From Exophiala sp. HKRS030 (Eukaryota; Ascomycota; Eurotiomycetes; Chaetothyriales; Herpotrichiellaceae): a DNA stretch of 64,000 nucleotides. The stretch spans positions 4,278,001 through 4,342,000 of the forward strand of contig JAHWDD010000004.1 of assembly GCA_023897205.1 (NCBI GenBank), read 5' to 3'. The translations under genes and the position numbers were made by a program. The notes below the pieces were generated by a model, which was not told the DNA's origin, did no database searches, and worked only from the letters and a program-made list of their open reading frames with translations. Positions 1 through 12,106 of this stretch are shown one piece after another. Within the stretch, counting starts at the first letter, position 1. The number at the start of each line of letters is the position of its first letter.

Positions 1-261
1 CTTTGTCCAGAGAGCAACGTACAAAGTAAGCCGGAAGGTAACTTGGCGCAGGCCACGACTATCCCCGCTGGGACAATCATCATGACTGGCACTCCTGGGG
101 GAATCGGACACTCGCGAACCCCGCCCCAGTATCTGCAGGAGGGCGATGACTTGAGACTGTGGATAAGTGGTGGTCTTGGGACGCTCACCAATCCTATTGT
201 GAAGGACAAATTTCGGACTTCTTTCAACAATGGACTGATAGAGATGAACGGCAAGGCTTAA
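1..261 (+). CDS. Fumarylacetoacetate hydrolase family protein, C-terminal part
   Basis: The reading frame is open from the first base to a TAA at 259-261, so this is the 3' end of a gene that starts outside the window. The motif IMTGTPGGIG, preceded by PAGT, is the conserved C-terminal block of the fumarylacetoacetate hydrolase (FAH) family, whose members cleave C-C bonds in acylpyruvates or hydrate dienoates using a divalent metal. The following segment with GDDLRLWISGGLGTLTNPI matches the last beta strands of that fold. The usual metal-binding glutamates and aspartate lie upstream and cannot be checked. The first 15 or so codons fit the family poorly, so an intron boundary near base 50 is possible. 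Substrate is unknown. Confidence 0.8.
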   Translation, partial: LCPESNVQSKPEGNLAQATTIPAGTIIMTGTPGGIGHSRTPPQYLQEGDDLRLWISGGLGTLTNPIVKDKFRTSFNNGLIEMNGKA

Positions 262-1627
262 TCATTGTACGGAATCAGAGGAATGTACAAATGTCATGAC
301 TCGATCCTTGTTATTGATACCTGTTCCTTGCATTGAAAAACGGCACGCTCTGGATGAGTCAGCCGATTAGCCAGGCACATGTGATGGTCTATTGGATATG
401 TTGAAGCTGCTGCGTCCAGATGCGTCCTCCCAACAGTCCGGAAACATGAGTCAAAGAGCAATAAATAGAAACCGAGATCCCCTGACTTTTGCATCCATGC
501 ACACAGTACAAGAGTCCGAAGGCGGCTCTTATCTTTTTTATCGTAAGCCAACACGTCAACAATCCATCAGTCGACGCGGACAGTTGGTGGATCAAGAAGC
601 CGGGCCTTGCGCCTCCCGTTTGATGAGCCACAAGGCTTCTTGATTGAGGATCCTTCGGCGAGGCCGGAATCCCCAATGTGGTCTAGCGCACTTTCCTAGC
701 CCCGAATTTTTTCCCACTCTTTAAATTCTTCAAGATACGAATTAAAATGGATAATTTATTGATTGCAACGTCTCGCGTCGTCCGCACGGCCATCTCCTCC
801 CAGCAAGTATTATTGGAATTATGGAGAAAGTCATCTCAACGGCTTCGCACGGATCCATTACACCGAAGCCTGGAAGGTCTCCTGTGACCCTCACATGCAA
901 AGTCCCAGGCGCAGCGACTCCTGATTGTCTTATTCTCTCACACAGTAACCGAGCACGCCACCGCTCAACGGAATTTTCTCTTCCTTTTCTCGGATCTTAC
1001 TGCGTTGCTGATGGCAAAACACAAACACTGAATCTTTTCATATGGCTCGATTGCCAAGGTAGGAATCGTCAGCCTTTTATCATATTCACGTCTTTCTTGT
1101 TGGCAAAGAATCCATCTTTTTTCCCTCGCTCGCTATCTCAATCGGTCCACTTTTTCCTCCATCTATGCACCATGCACAAAATGGCCCGTTTATTATTGAT
1201 CAGATCCCGTCGAACTTTGGCTTTCGTTCGGTGTCTGTGCTAATCCATCCGACAAGTCATGACATGGATTGCCTCCACCACATGCTAATCATGCAAAATT
1301 TGGTACTGGTAATGCTTTTTCATCGATCAGAGACCCTCTCGTTGGATATCAAAGTCCTGAATACCGTCTACCAAGTTTCCCCCTACTCCATTGACTCTGT
1401 TACTTACCTCCAACTCTCATACAATACTTCCTGAACAATCTCCGAACCTTCTTTTGACCTCTTCCCCAAGTCCTTCTCATTGTGCTGTACATACGTGAAT
1501 CCTGGATTCTTCGATTTCCATCCTCCCTTCAGCATCAGATACTGTCTTTTTCGACTGATTGATTTCACCAACGCACTCAACCTGCCCGGGCGGTGTCCGG
1601 GTGACCGTCGACTCGGTTCACACACAT
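262..1627. other. Intergenic region
   Basis: 1.37 kb between the FAH-family gene end and the Prm10-like gene start. It contains only short open frames without recognisable protein features. The last 300 bases are pyrimidine-rich (for example around 1430-1560), which is typical of a fungal promoter or 5' untranslated leader for the downstream gene. No RNA gene was seen. Confidence 0.6.
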
Positions 1628-4579
1628 ATGGCCGACGGACAACTCCCTTCATCAGAACCCGAAAGCCACAGCAGTAGCAATAATTCCAGCACAAATCATA
1701 GCAGGAGCCAGAGTGCCCACGGAAGGGCTGGTCAAAAAACGCACAAGGTCAAATTTATCGGTGACGAGGATGGTGGTGGTGGTGAACAGGGAGAGTCCTC
1801 CCGACGGAGGAGTATACCTGAAATACGACTCGCAGAATCAGAAGATGTAGCCGACTCTCCCATGACGCCGACCGAGTCGGAATATGCAGGACGAGCCGAT
1901 GTTGCAGCTGCCCAAGCACAGAGTCGGGCCAGTCGCTTAGCCTTTAGACTCAGCAACTCACAAACACAAACGGGACGCGGCAAGACAAACTCTGGTTCAA
2001 ATACTCCTCTCATACCAAACCAACAAGGTTCGTGCACGACAGCTCCCATCACAACCAGGATCGGAATGCCTGCATCTTTTGGAAGATTCGTGCTGACATT
2101 GCAATCGACTAGGTTATGCTTCACCCGACAACTCACCGCCCATGAAACCATTGAGCGACTGGCTTGTCGACGTCGACGATATTCCTCTGACCTCCCTTTC
2201 CAAAGACAAACGACCATATACTATCCACGACGATACGACTGATGACGATGATGACGACGATGATGAAAAGCCCAAAACCCTCAAGCGAGATGACGAAAAC
2301 ATAGCCGAAGCGAGACGCCTTTTGAGAACCCTCACCAATGGCCCCCAACAGGGGTCCAGATGGCAGCCTCATCCTAGGTCTGGATCGGAGACCCCGGCCG
2401 TTGATAAACATCTACACGACTTAGATTATGTCCCACCTCCAAATGATTATCGGCCTGGCGTCTTCGGGGCCATTCTCTCGTCCAAGCTTGCCGATCTTCA
2501 ACAACATGGCTTCACGCATCCAAGGTACCATGACGATAGCCCTCAACACCATCAAGGTGTCAGGCACGACTCCAAAGATGGTCGTTTCGCCGGCCATTCC
2601 CGAGCGAATTCGGACACTTATGCTCCTTCTTATACATCATCAGGCCGGGCCACGCCCTCCGGGAGACTGACGCCGTCGTCCAAGAGGCCAAAATGGTACG
2701 AAAAACCAAATCATTCCATGAGCTCCATGGGCTCCATGGCGACATTGCTGGCATCTGCGTCGGCGGCCTCGGCAGCGCCGGCCGCCCCAAGCACCACTGG
2801 GCAAGTGCCACGGCCACACCTGCCTCGATCCAAATCTTCGAATAGTATGATTGCCACTGCGGTCGACATGATCAAGCATCCTGGGAATGTAAGCTTTTGC
2901 ACCCAACCTTGTTTCTTTGTTGCGTTTTCGTTTTCGTTTTCTTCATCTGGTCGGGACATGGTGGCTGACATCTACCCGTAGCATTTTCATCACAAATCCG
3001 AGCAGATTCTCCGAGCCGAGGAAGAACGCGTCATCCACGATGTTGCCGAGATCATTGCCTGTCGCAAGTACCTCAAGAAACTCGCCCGGGCATTGATGGC
3101 GGTCGGTGCACCGTCACACCGTCTCGAAGAATACATGAAGACGTCGGCACGAGCGCTCGGCATTGACGGCGACTTTCTGTACCTGCCTGGGTCCATGCTC
3201 GTCTCGATCAACGACAAGGTCACCATGAGTACGGAAGTCACGCTGGTCAGGGAAACTCAAAACGTCGACCTGGGGAAATTCAAGGACGTCTTTGCCACGT
3301 ACAAGTGCGTCATCCACGGGAAACTGACGGCCCAAGAGGGCCTTGACGAACTCGACGGTATCCTCAAATCTCCCAAGCGACACAAGACGCCCGTACAGAT
3401 TCTGGCCTACGGCATTGCCGCCGTTGCCGTCGGGCCATTCGCTTTCGCCGCGAGACCCGTCGACTTTGGACCAAGTTTTGCCCTGGGTTGTGTTTTGGGT
3501 TTCCTGCAGCTCATCGTGGTGACTCGCTCATCACAATTCTCGCACGTGTTCGAGGTCCTCGCGGCGGTCATCATAGCGTTCGTCGCCCGAGGTCTCGGCT
3601 CCATCTACCACAACAGCCATCCTGTGTTCTGCTTCTCCGCCATAGCGCAGAGCAGTATAGCACTGATCTTGCCGGGATATACTGTTCTCTGCGCGGCTCT
3701 GGAATTACAGAGCAAAAGTCTGGTCGCCGGATCGGTCAGGATGGTATATGCCATCATCTACTCGCTGTTCCTTGGTTTCGGTATCCTCATAGGCTCTGTC
3801 TTGATGGGTATGTGTTGATCTCCACTCCAATGTTTCAAGTCAATGCTAACATTCGGGACTTTCTAGGTATCATGTATAATGATGCACAGAGCAGTGTGAC
3901 CTGTGATATGCCGTCATGGTGGAACGTCACCAACCCCAACTACCAATTGATCTATGTCAAGTTCATATGGGTTCCGGTGGTGAGTTTGGCTCCCCATCCC
4001 TCCTCTTTACCTTTTGTACCTTTTGTTGTATCATCCATGCTAACCCAGTGTCTTTTGCTCGGACAGTTTGCTATATGTCTTGCAATCATCAACCAAGCCA
4101 AATGGGGCCAAATTCCCGTCATGACCATCATCGCCATGGCCGGATACCAGGCCAACTTTTGGATTTCCGTCTACCTGGCGAACAACATTCAGGTTGCAAA
4201 TGCCATCGGCGCTTTTGTTATCGGATGTCTGGCGAACTTGTACAGTCGATTCTTTCACGGTCTCGCCGCCGCGGCCATGTTGCCTGCGATATTCGTCCAG
4301 GTGCCTTCGGGCCTCGCTGCGAGCGGTAGTCTCGTCGCCGGCATCACGAGCGCGAATCAAATCACGCACAACACGACGGGTATTAGTGTCATCAACAACG
4401 GGACGGCCGGATTTCAAGCCGCCCAGGACAGCGCATCTGCGGGATTGTATTCCGGGACGATATTCAATGTTGGGTACGGCATGATTCAGATCGCCATTGG
4501 TATCAGCGTGGGTTTGTACCTGAGTGCTTTGGTCGTGTATCCTATTGGGAAACGGAGGAGTGGATTATTTAGTTTTTGA
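1628..4579 (+). CDS. PRM10: ThrE/Prm10-type multispanning membrane protein
   Basis: Five exons: 1628-2027, 2113-2888, 2982-3807, 3867-3979, 4067-4579. All junctions keep phase and give 875 residues. The N-terminal 390 residues are low complexity, rich in Ser, Thr and Pro, with an acidic run of eight aspartates near residue 180 (DNA about 2240-2265). The conserved part starts near residue 395 with a cytosolic block containing LMAVGAPSHRLEEYM and DGDFLYLPGSMLVS, which is the N-terminal domain of the ThrE/DUF1212 family. About ten hydrophobic segments follow to the end. Bacterial ThrE exports threonine or serine; yeast Prm10 is pheromone-regulated and of unknown transport substrate. The start is the first in-frame ATG after a stop. 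Family assignment is strong; substrate and membrane are unknown. Confidence 0.88.
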
Positions 4580-6401
4580 TTCTAGCTTTTTGGAGGGGTT
4601 TTGAGCGTTTTTGGACATTTTGTACAGGAGTCCTATGGGTTATGATTATTTGTTGGAAATGATATGATGTTGTGTGAGCGAACCTACTCATTACGAGTCC
4701 CAAACCTACCTACAAGGTAACATATTCTAGTCCCTTTAGGTTATATCTAATGTATTGAACACAAACAAGCCTGGTCAAAGCAACGTCTCTCCCTTTTATA
4801 CGGAGCGTTTGAAAAGTTTGAGAGTTGAGATATTGTCATGTAAAAATGGCAAGACCACACACACACACTCTCCCTCTCACACACGCAGAGTCGGCTATAT
4901 GGCAAAACCGGATAGGAGAAGGGCCATCCTCGCATTCAGCACCTCGATATCAAGTAATCAAATACTACTATATACTCGTAGAGGAGGAAAAAACAACCCG
5001 GTTCTTGCTCGGTTAGTATACTAAGTCAGCCACTGTACTCACTCGTACGGAATCACCCATCGCCCATCATCTTGATACCTACCTAGATACGAGCAGCCAT
5101 GGCCAGTCCCAAAGGAGGGAAGAAGTATTAACCATGGGATTTATGGGGGGGTTTTAAATCGTCAAGTTGACGTATTTTGACTTTTTGGTGAGACAAATAT
5201 AGTAACCGGCAGATTCCTTGGACAGCAACTCATGTACCATGAGGTGTGAACTCTTGGATTCCGAAATCACAACTGTGCACCGGGTAAAGATCCTGCAGAA
5301 CAGTAGCGAGGACGAGTGAATTGCGTGTTCAAATGTATGTCCCAACCGGTTTGCAAGCGAGGAAGGCCCCGAAGGGGGGAGTGGGAAGGGGAGAGGGGGG
5401 GTGTTTCCCCCGCCTTGGACGACCATGACGACGACATCACCGGGGGCAAATTAGGAAACCAAGTTACCTTACCTACGGAGTACATAGGTAAAGTACTCGG
5501 TCAAAGGTACCCAAGGTACTCCGTACTGTAGGTACTTTACGTGTCCTCCATACACTACTCTTTAATCCGTATATACTCCCGTACCTACTCCGTACATATA
5601 GTACTACTCACACCCTTCCCCCCCCCACCAAGTCGATTATACCTTGCTGGGTAAATGGACGACCGACAGCCAGACTATCGACAAGGGTATTTCCCTGATT
5701 GTTTTTTTCCTTTTCATTTTTTGTTGCGTTGCCTTGTTTATCCAAAGCATCATCATCATCATCATTGCACAATCTCTGTACAGCACTTTACGGAGTGGAC
5801 GAGAGTGAATCTCCACCTCATGCTCTTATCAATTACCTTGTGTGTGTACGGAGGTACTTCTACAATGGTTTGGTAGATACGATGAGTATTACTTTAGAGA
5901 TAAAGTAGGTAGACTTGGAGGTATAATTTCCTTGTTTCCATTAGGTAGGTATTCTCTAACCCAAGGCATTTCTTCCCTTGGGTCTGGAGTCCAGGACAGA
6001 ACCATCGTTTCGAAACTACCTACCTTACCTAGGTAGAGGTAAGGTAGTCGACTCATCTTAGCCCAGCTAAGAAAAAAGGCAGTTTCTCAGTGAACAAGGT
6101 GAAATTCCCACCCATCATTGTGATCAATTTCGGTTGAACATCAATCACGCCCGACCACAACACAATCACATAAAACCACCTTTCGTGCCCCATTGAAAAC
6201 CTTCATTATCGCCATTAATACTCCCCTTTCTCTGGCCAAAAGGGGGATCATTCGACTTGTTGCGAGCCAAAAAAATAAATAAAGAACTCCCCTTCACAGG
6301 TTCACCCTGGCGCCCCAGAAGAAGAAAAAAGGAAATCCGTATCCGTAGCTGTATAACAAGCCGGGTTGAATTGAAAAGAGAAGAACCAACAACCGTCATG
6401 A
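4580..6401. other. Intergenic region between convergent genes, motif-rich
   Basis: 1.8 kb between the 3' ends of the Prm10-like gene and the minus-strand gene ending at 6402. No supported gene. It holds a CA-rich simple repeat near 4857-4885, a CAT-triplet run near 5747-5765, and dense copies of TACGGAGTA and AGGTAC/ACCTAGGT motifs between 5450 and 6050 (see findings). Confidence 0.6.
5450..5615. repeat. Cluster of GTAC / TACGGAGTA motifs
   Basis: Within about 165 bases there are repeated GTAC cores in contexts such as TACGGAGTAC, GGTACTCCGTAC and CCTACTCCGTAC on both strands, alternating with AGGTAC and TACCTA. The motifs are near-palindromic and recur at 17255, 17640-17710, 18000-18170, 35250, 38735 and 45875. 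Function is unknown. Confidence 0.55.
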
Positions 6402-7523
6402 TCAATCCTCAATATCAGGGTTCGCCACGAATAATCGAACACCTGCTCCCATACTCATTGTCCGTTCGTCGACGCTGCCACGCCGCCGTAGGTCTTCGGC
6501 CACTTTAGCCTGTTCCATTGCTCTTTGCACAGAACTGGGTCCAGAGAGATCTTTCAATTCACCAAAAGAATCTTCGTCGTCTCGATCTTCCTGCTTGCTG
6601 GCTGGCGTTTCTTCCGAATGTTCTGGAATACCTCGACTGGGGGAGGTTTCGCCATTGGGAGGCGTGCTCGTACTGCTGAAACGGCCTTGATCCGGTCTGG
6701 GATATCCACTGCGGTATTTGGCGCTGTTCGTACTGCTTCGACCGCTCCCTGTTCGAGCGTGTCTCATGCTGTTGTCTCCCAAACTCTGAGCTTCTTCGTC
6801 GTCCCCCAACATTTCGTTCGCGCTGAGCCGGAGCGGTACCGACGCTCCATTCAAATTGGCCGGGACATAACCAGGAGCTTTTGGCACGCCGCCGTGTCTG
6901 ATCTTGCCCACAACCCCGCCTGAATTTATGGTGCTTGTACGACCGGAATTGTTGACACTTTGCACCTCAAGTGCAGCTCTCTGTTTGGCGGCCTTTTGTG
7001 CTGCTGCTAACCGAGGGTCCGTACTCTGGGCTCGGTCGCACCACACTGTGGCCTTTTGTTTTCGCATCAGAGCGACATATGAGGTAGGACTGTTCGTCGC
7101 GATTGAGCGCCCCGACGTAGAGCGTCGTGGGAGGCTGTTAGCCGACGCGGTGGTGCCTTGTCGCTGCATGTTCATGTTGTGAGAGGCGGAAGATTGGCGG
7201 GAGTGTGAGGATGAGGTGACTCGTGAGTGAGCCGGAAGAGGTTGCGAGGTTGAAGAGGAGGGCTGTCGGAAGGGAGCGGCGGCGTTGGTACCGGAAGAGA
7301 TAGTTCGAGAGTGCTGGTGGCTGCTCAGTCTAGGTGAGGATGTTGACTGAGGAATTGTTGTCGGATTGTAGGTCCTGCGTTCGGTCCGGGTGTAAGCGCC
7401 TGGAGGCGTAGAATGGGCGGTCCGGACTGGTAATGTGGCAGGATTAGGAGGGTGCGGGCGTGAATAGTCGTAAGGGAGTGTTGGATCTGGGATGTTAGAC
7501 CCAACTACTGTCAGAACGCTCAT
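6402..7523 (-). CDS. Unrecognised Ser/Thr/Pro-rich fungal protein
   Basis: Single open frame of 373 residues starting at an ATG at 7523. I do not recognise the family. The N-terminal 140 residues are rich in Ser, Thr, Pro and His and are probably disordered. A more ordered block around residues 150-195 contains YVALMRKQKATVWCDRAQ followed by an alanine/glutamine-rich helix, and may be the conserved core. The C-terminal third is Ser-rich and charged and ends with VRLFVANPDIED. No signal peptide, membrane segment or catalytic motif is visible. It converges with the Prm10-like gene. The length, absence of stops and non-random composition support a real gene; the function cannot be stated. Confidence 0.72.
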   Translation of the reverse strand: MSVLTVVGSNIPDPTLPYDYSRPHPPNPATLPVRTAHSTPPGAYTRTERRTYNPTTIPQSTSSPRLSSHQHSRTISSGTNAAAPFRQPSSSTSQPLPAHSRVTSSSHSRQSSASHNMNMQRQGTTASANSLPRRSTSGRSIATNSPTSYVALMRKQKATVWCDRAQSTDPRLAAAQKAAKQRAALEVQSVNNSGRTSTINSGGVVGKIRHGGVPKAPGYVPANLNGASVPLRLSANEMLGDDEEAQSLGDNSMRHARTGSGRSSTNSAKYRSGYPRPDQGRFSSTSTPPNGETSPSRGIPEHSEETPASKQEDRDDEDSFGELKDLSGPSSVQRAMEQAKVAEDLRRRGSVDERTMSMGAGVRLFVANPDIED

Positions 7524-8527
7524 CGAGGTGTTGTTGCAGTGTGTGTCTCTCTACAGTAAGAGATTCCTCGTAGCTGAGAAAGGTGGAAGCCGGGAAGCGC
7601 AGGATGAGAAACCGAAGGGCTTGTGGTTTTGACTTTCACCAAATGCCAGTGGTGGGGATTCGGATTTCAGCTGCAAGTCACAGGTCAATTCGTGCCGTCC
7701 AGCCGCTACTATTGGCTAATAGCGGTAGATCCCAAGCATGGACACTCGTGTTTAAGTCCTGCCGTCTGCTGTCGATCCTGGAAATATCTTGCGGAACGAT
7801 TGTGCGGAGGGGGAGGACAATAATGAGGACGGCAGAAGCGGTGTAGATATAGACGAGGACCAGGCTGGCAGTGGAGAGAGAGGGAGAGGGTGAAGGAGGA
7901 TCGGAGTTGAAGCAGGGTACGCCGCAGGTGGTAGCGAGATGATGTATTTCGTCTCGTCCTGTCTCGTATTCTTTGGCCAACCCCTCTTCCTTTCCAGGAT
8001 CTGGAGGCCCGGCTACTGCTAAGTATAAAACGAAGCTTCGGCACCCGGAAGAACAGGGCACCTGTGGACCAACGACGATGCAGTGAGTGTCAAGCCAAAG
8101 TCCGAGCGCCAAATTGAGGGTGCGAAGGGTAGTGGACGAGAGGTGGCAGCCTTATAAAGAAGACTCGGTAGTGGGAAAAATGGGAAAAGATAAAGGTCCC
8201 AAGGGGGGATCGTGCCGGATATTGAGGCGCTTTTCTAGACCTCTTATGGTTATGGATGCATGCAAAGGATTGGCATGGATCAGAGACAAGGATTCAGTTG
8301 AGGATGGACAAGATGATGATGCTGTCGACACCTGTTTGGCCTTGGGGACGACCAGGTACCTTGAAGTGAATACAGTGGTTATGCAGGCGTAATCGTGGCT
8401 TCAAAGCGCTGACGGGTGACATGCTACACAGTTCGCTAAATACAGAGTACGAAGACCTAAACTCATAGCAATGCCATTTCTGATGTTTCATTTCTGATTT
8501 TATTTTTATGCTCCGTCCCCATCGCCA

Positions 8528-8555
8528 TCAACACCTCCTCCTCCTCCTCCTCCTC
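8528..8555 (+). repeat. CTC trinucleotide microsatellite
   Basis: An uninterrupted run of about nine CTC units in intergenic DNA. Confidence 0.8.
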
Positions 8556-11500
8556 TTCATGTCACCGTCGTGTTCGTTGCGAGAAGGTTCCCGCGGCGGG
8601 GAAACTCTGAAGAAATACTCCCCTGTAAAATACGAGTACAGCCCACTGCAGGGTATCCCACCCGTCTCCTTTGAGGGAAAATTCCTCACTCGAGGCCCGT
8701 GATTAGTCCATGACAATGTTTTAGTTCAGGCATTCAGCCGGCCATGCCACTGAATCCCACGCCAACGGGCGGTACAGCCTAGGCGAGCTGAATCCTCCTC
8801 TCCTCCACTCCACCCGGGCGTTACTCGTCATTCAGACCCTCCCTCAACTGCCTATAACGTCGACTTCCATGGGCCACCGAGCTCGATTTGACCATATTGA
8901 ATAGCCCTCATGGCCAATCCCTACAACTTCGACGCCCGTCTGGGTTCATGGCAGCCGCATCGCGTTCCAATCCTTGTTTAAACCCCCGACCAGCCCTATC
9001 GTGGTGCCTCTATCTCCTCAGCAACAACAATATTACTTCCCTCCTCCTGGACCCTCTTTGATGTACCTCGCATGGTCGGCACAGTAAAGGCCGTGAGCTG
9101 GTCAGACGGACAAAGTGCTGCAATGCAATGACACACCAAGCATTGGTTCAGCCGCATGCGCGGATCTCCTGATGTAGTGTTGTATCTAACTACTCCGTAA
9201 CAGTCACCACTACTGCCGTACTCGTCCCAGACAGAAACAGACCCATCTGCGCGCCACTCAAAACAGCGTACTGTACGTCGAGCTGCTCGCTTCCCGCTTC
9301 TCCACGTTGCCAGGTTGGTGACGGCCACTGCCACGCGAAGCCAGTACGTCAAGAAATTGTTGGAAGTCTTGTCGAGTTAATCGAGATCACTTGGATCTAG
9401 CTATGAATATTTCTGGAGCACAAAAGTGGCACTGCAATTGTCTCTACGTCACAGCGGTTTCACAATTCTCTCCATTCTGCTAAAAGGCCACTGTTCCCAC
9501 TCGTCCTGTTGACAGTGGTGCCAGTTTCCCAGCTTCCCGGGCCTTGAGCAAGATAAAAACGTCATGTTGCCATTCGGCTTCTCAGGTTTCCTAGATCCAG
9601 AGAATCGAGCACCCGTCGGCCGTGAGCCGGTGCCTGATCGTCCGGCAGGCCACGGAGAAAATGCCAATCTGAACTCAAAGAATAGGAGACTTCATTGAAC
9701 AAATCATCACGGCTCGGCAAATTTTACTCAAGGCTGGCGTGATGTTGGATATTTCGATGATATCGTCGAGCCAAGCCAAGACATTGATGTTTGTTGCCGC
9801 TACTCTGGGCGCTGCTTTGGTGTGGGCTCACCAGGCATGAGACATCCTAGAGAGAGGAAGATTACGGTAGGTGAGAGATTCAGTCTTTCGAAGCTGAATC
9901 CCAAATTGCTCAATGTATTCCCTCGTGTGCACTATTTCGTTTCGACTTGGATGTCCCAATTTGTCCTATTCTACAGAGTCAGGGTTGCTGTATGACACTA
10001 TCGTTGAGCACCTCACTCGCAGTGCGAATGTTGAAAAAGTTGCGGTTCGACTGAGTGCGTTACCAGCTGTTTTAAGTCCAGATATGATTCTGGGGCTGCG
10101 TGACTATGTACGTGGTGAACAACGATTGCACGATGAAATTGACGACGCCTGCAGCTCCGTCCGCGATGAAAGAGCTTTCTGTCGTGGATGCCTGAGCCAT
10201 GTCTGGATTAGCAGGTAGATATCTATAAAATGACATTTCTGCAACTCCTCCCTACAATTTTGTCGACCGTCATGGGCAACCAATTACTCAATCACCATGG
10301 AAGAGTGAGATATAGGTGACCACAAGTCTCTGACCAAATGTAGCTCGTGTCACAACTAACAAGATCACCTCATTAGAGTGACACAGACTGATCGTTGACC
10401 CAGACACCAATCTGAACACTTGCTGACGATACAGCCCAGTGGCAGGCACCGTGTTACTTCAGCTGGGCAAAACATCGGCTGTTTTGGAGCAAAAATACGC
10501 TGGGAAGTGCTGAAAAATGAATCATGACTCTCCAATGCGTCCAAACATGGCCGTTGGTACCACCTGCTAATTAAACATACGTCGACGCCGCCTGTCGGTA
10601 CCTGCGTACACATAGTACAGAAGTGGTTCTTTACGGAGGAGGTGGTCAACCGAGAAGTATTCGATCTGGGAAGGCCGTTGCAATTGCCAGCGCATTCATG
10701 CGGGATGTCGTGGGTCTCAAGCAGGGCGGCAAAGACGTGGCGTTGTCGGTGAGCCGGTGACCTTGCGAACGACACATGGCTGAAGATCTTCGGATTTCAT
10801 TTCAAGATCATCATCACCTGCTACTCCATACGAGGGGTCTCTCGAGAACTTGGACTTTGTCCAGCAGTCTTTCTGCTCTGATTGACGTGGCAAATTCTAC
10901 CAGCAAGTTAAGGAACAGGCGGAGGAAGCATTATCTGCAGGGTACTTCAGCAGTACTTTCTGCTCCAACTCCGTCCGCCAGTACTTATAAAAGTTTCTCT
11001 ACCTGTCCACCGAACCAGTGTTTTAGGGTTTATGAGATTAGATCCCCATACCCCTCAGAACCACTCCTTCCCAGGTCTTCTGTCGTGGGATCTTCAAAGG
11101 CAACTCGTTCACCATATGATGCCACGCCACCCAGTCGTCGCTAAGGCAGTGAGATACACCATTCCACACAGACACAGCAGATCAAAAGGCATTTCTCCAT
11201 TTGTTGCTCGTAGCAGCTTGTACTGTGCCAGTCAAGCGTCGTAGACTACTCCTCGCCACCCTACCTGAGAATCCGGGGATTCAGCCGTAGCCTCTCGCGC
11301 ACCGCCAGTCTCTCGAGCTTGCTCTGGGAATAACGGGCCGGAGCGTGTCGAGTGTACCAGAGTGCGTCTCGACATGGGCAATGAGTGGTGCGAGGCATGC
11401 TGAGATTATGTCCAGGGACGAGTTAGAGACGCCGACTAATGCAGCCTGCATATGCATTCGTTGGCAAGCCGGGCCTGCAAGTCATCCGCTCGATGCGCTG

Positions 11501-11801
11501 TGCTTTGTTCAACTCTCGATGCGTGATGTTGCGCTGTACTGGCAGTATTTTGTGGCCCCAGAGGGACCGGATCTCGTTCACTTTTACGCGCCCGACAAGA
11601 ATATCCATGTTGTCGCCAGGCCTGGCAGTTTCTTCGTGTAAATACCCTGAATTCAAATCGTGGGTTGACAAGAGGCCACAAATAACCAGCTTCAAGCGAG
11701 ACCATTTCTCCCCCGCATCCACGCATCACGCTTTCACGCTTCACCCTTGAGCAACCCTTGAGCTGTTGATTGCAGCCCCATCGTGTTAGAAGAAAGTGAC
11801 C

Positions 11802-11828
11802 GAGAGAGAGAGAGAGAGAGACAGAGAG
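11802..11828 (+). repeat. GA dinucleotide microsatellite
   Basis: A run of GA units with one interruption, about 280 bases before the predicted start of the Sel1-repeat gene. It may lie in the promoter or 5' leader. Confidence 0.75.
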
Positions 11829-12106
11829 AAGCTGGATCGTCGAGGGCAATCGTGACAATCACAGTCAACCTCTCCGAGTCACGAGCATCTTCAACCAATT
11901 CCAGCGCCGACGCATGCAAATCCCACCTGATCGACCGTTAAGGATTCGTCTCGCCTGTTCTCCTCCCTCGCCTCACTCCTACTGCGGCATCTCCACGCCG
12001 CCAATGTGAAGCAGCCATCTGCTAACGCCTTATCTTCTCCTTTGGATTAATTCTGGCAGCGTATGTGTCGGGCAACGGCCAAAGCTGGGATGGAAGTCGC
12101 CATCGT

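Larger units (their letters stand above)
7524..12106. other. Gene-poor region
   Basis: 4.6 kb without a supported gene, between the divergent starts of the unrecognised gene at 7523 and the Sel1-repeat gene near 12107. All open frames are short (the longest about 145 codons) and none shows a conserved motif, splice-linked continuation or family resemblance. A CTC-triplet run lies at 8528-8555 and a GA dinucleotide run at 11802-11828. Part of the left end must be promoter for the gene at 7523. The rest may be promoter, non-coding RNA or decayed sequence. Confidence 0.5.

Noticed and set aside
1559..1627. N-terminal extension of the Prm10-like protein
   Set aside because: The extension starts at TTG, not ATG, and runs through pyrimidine-rich leader sequence. 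The ATG at 1628 is the first plausible start.
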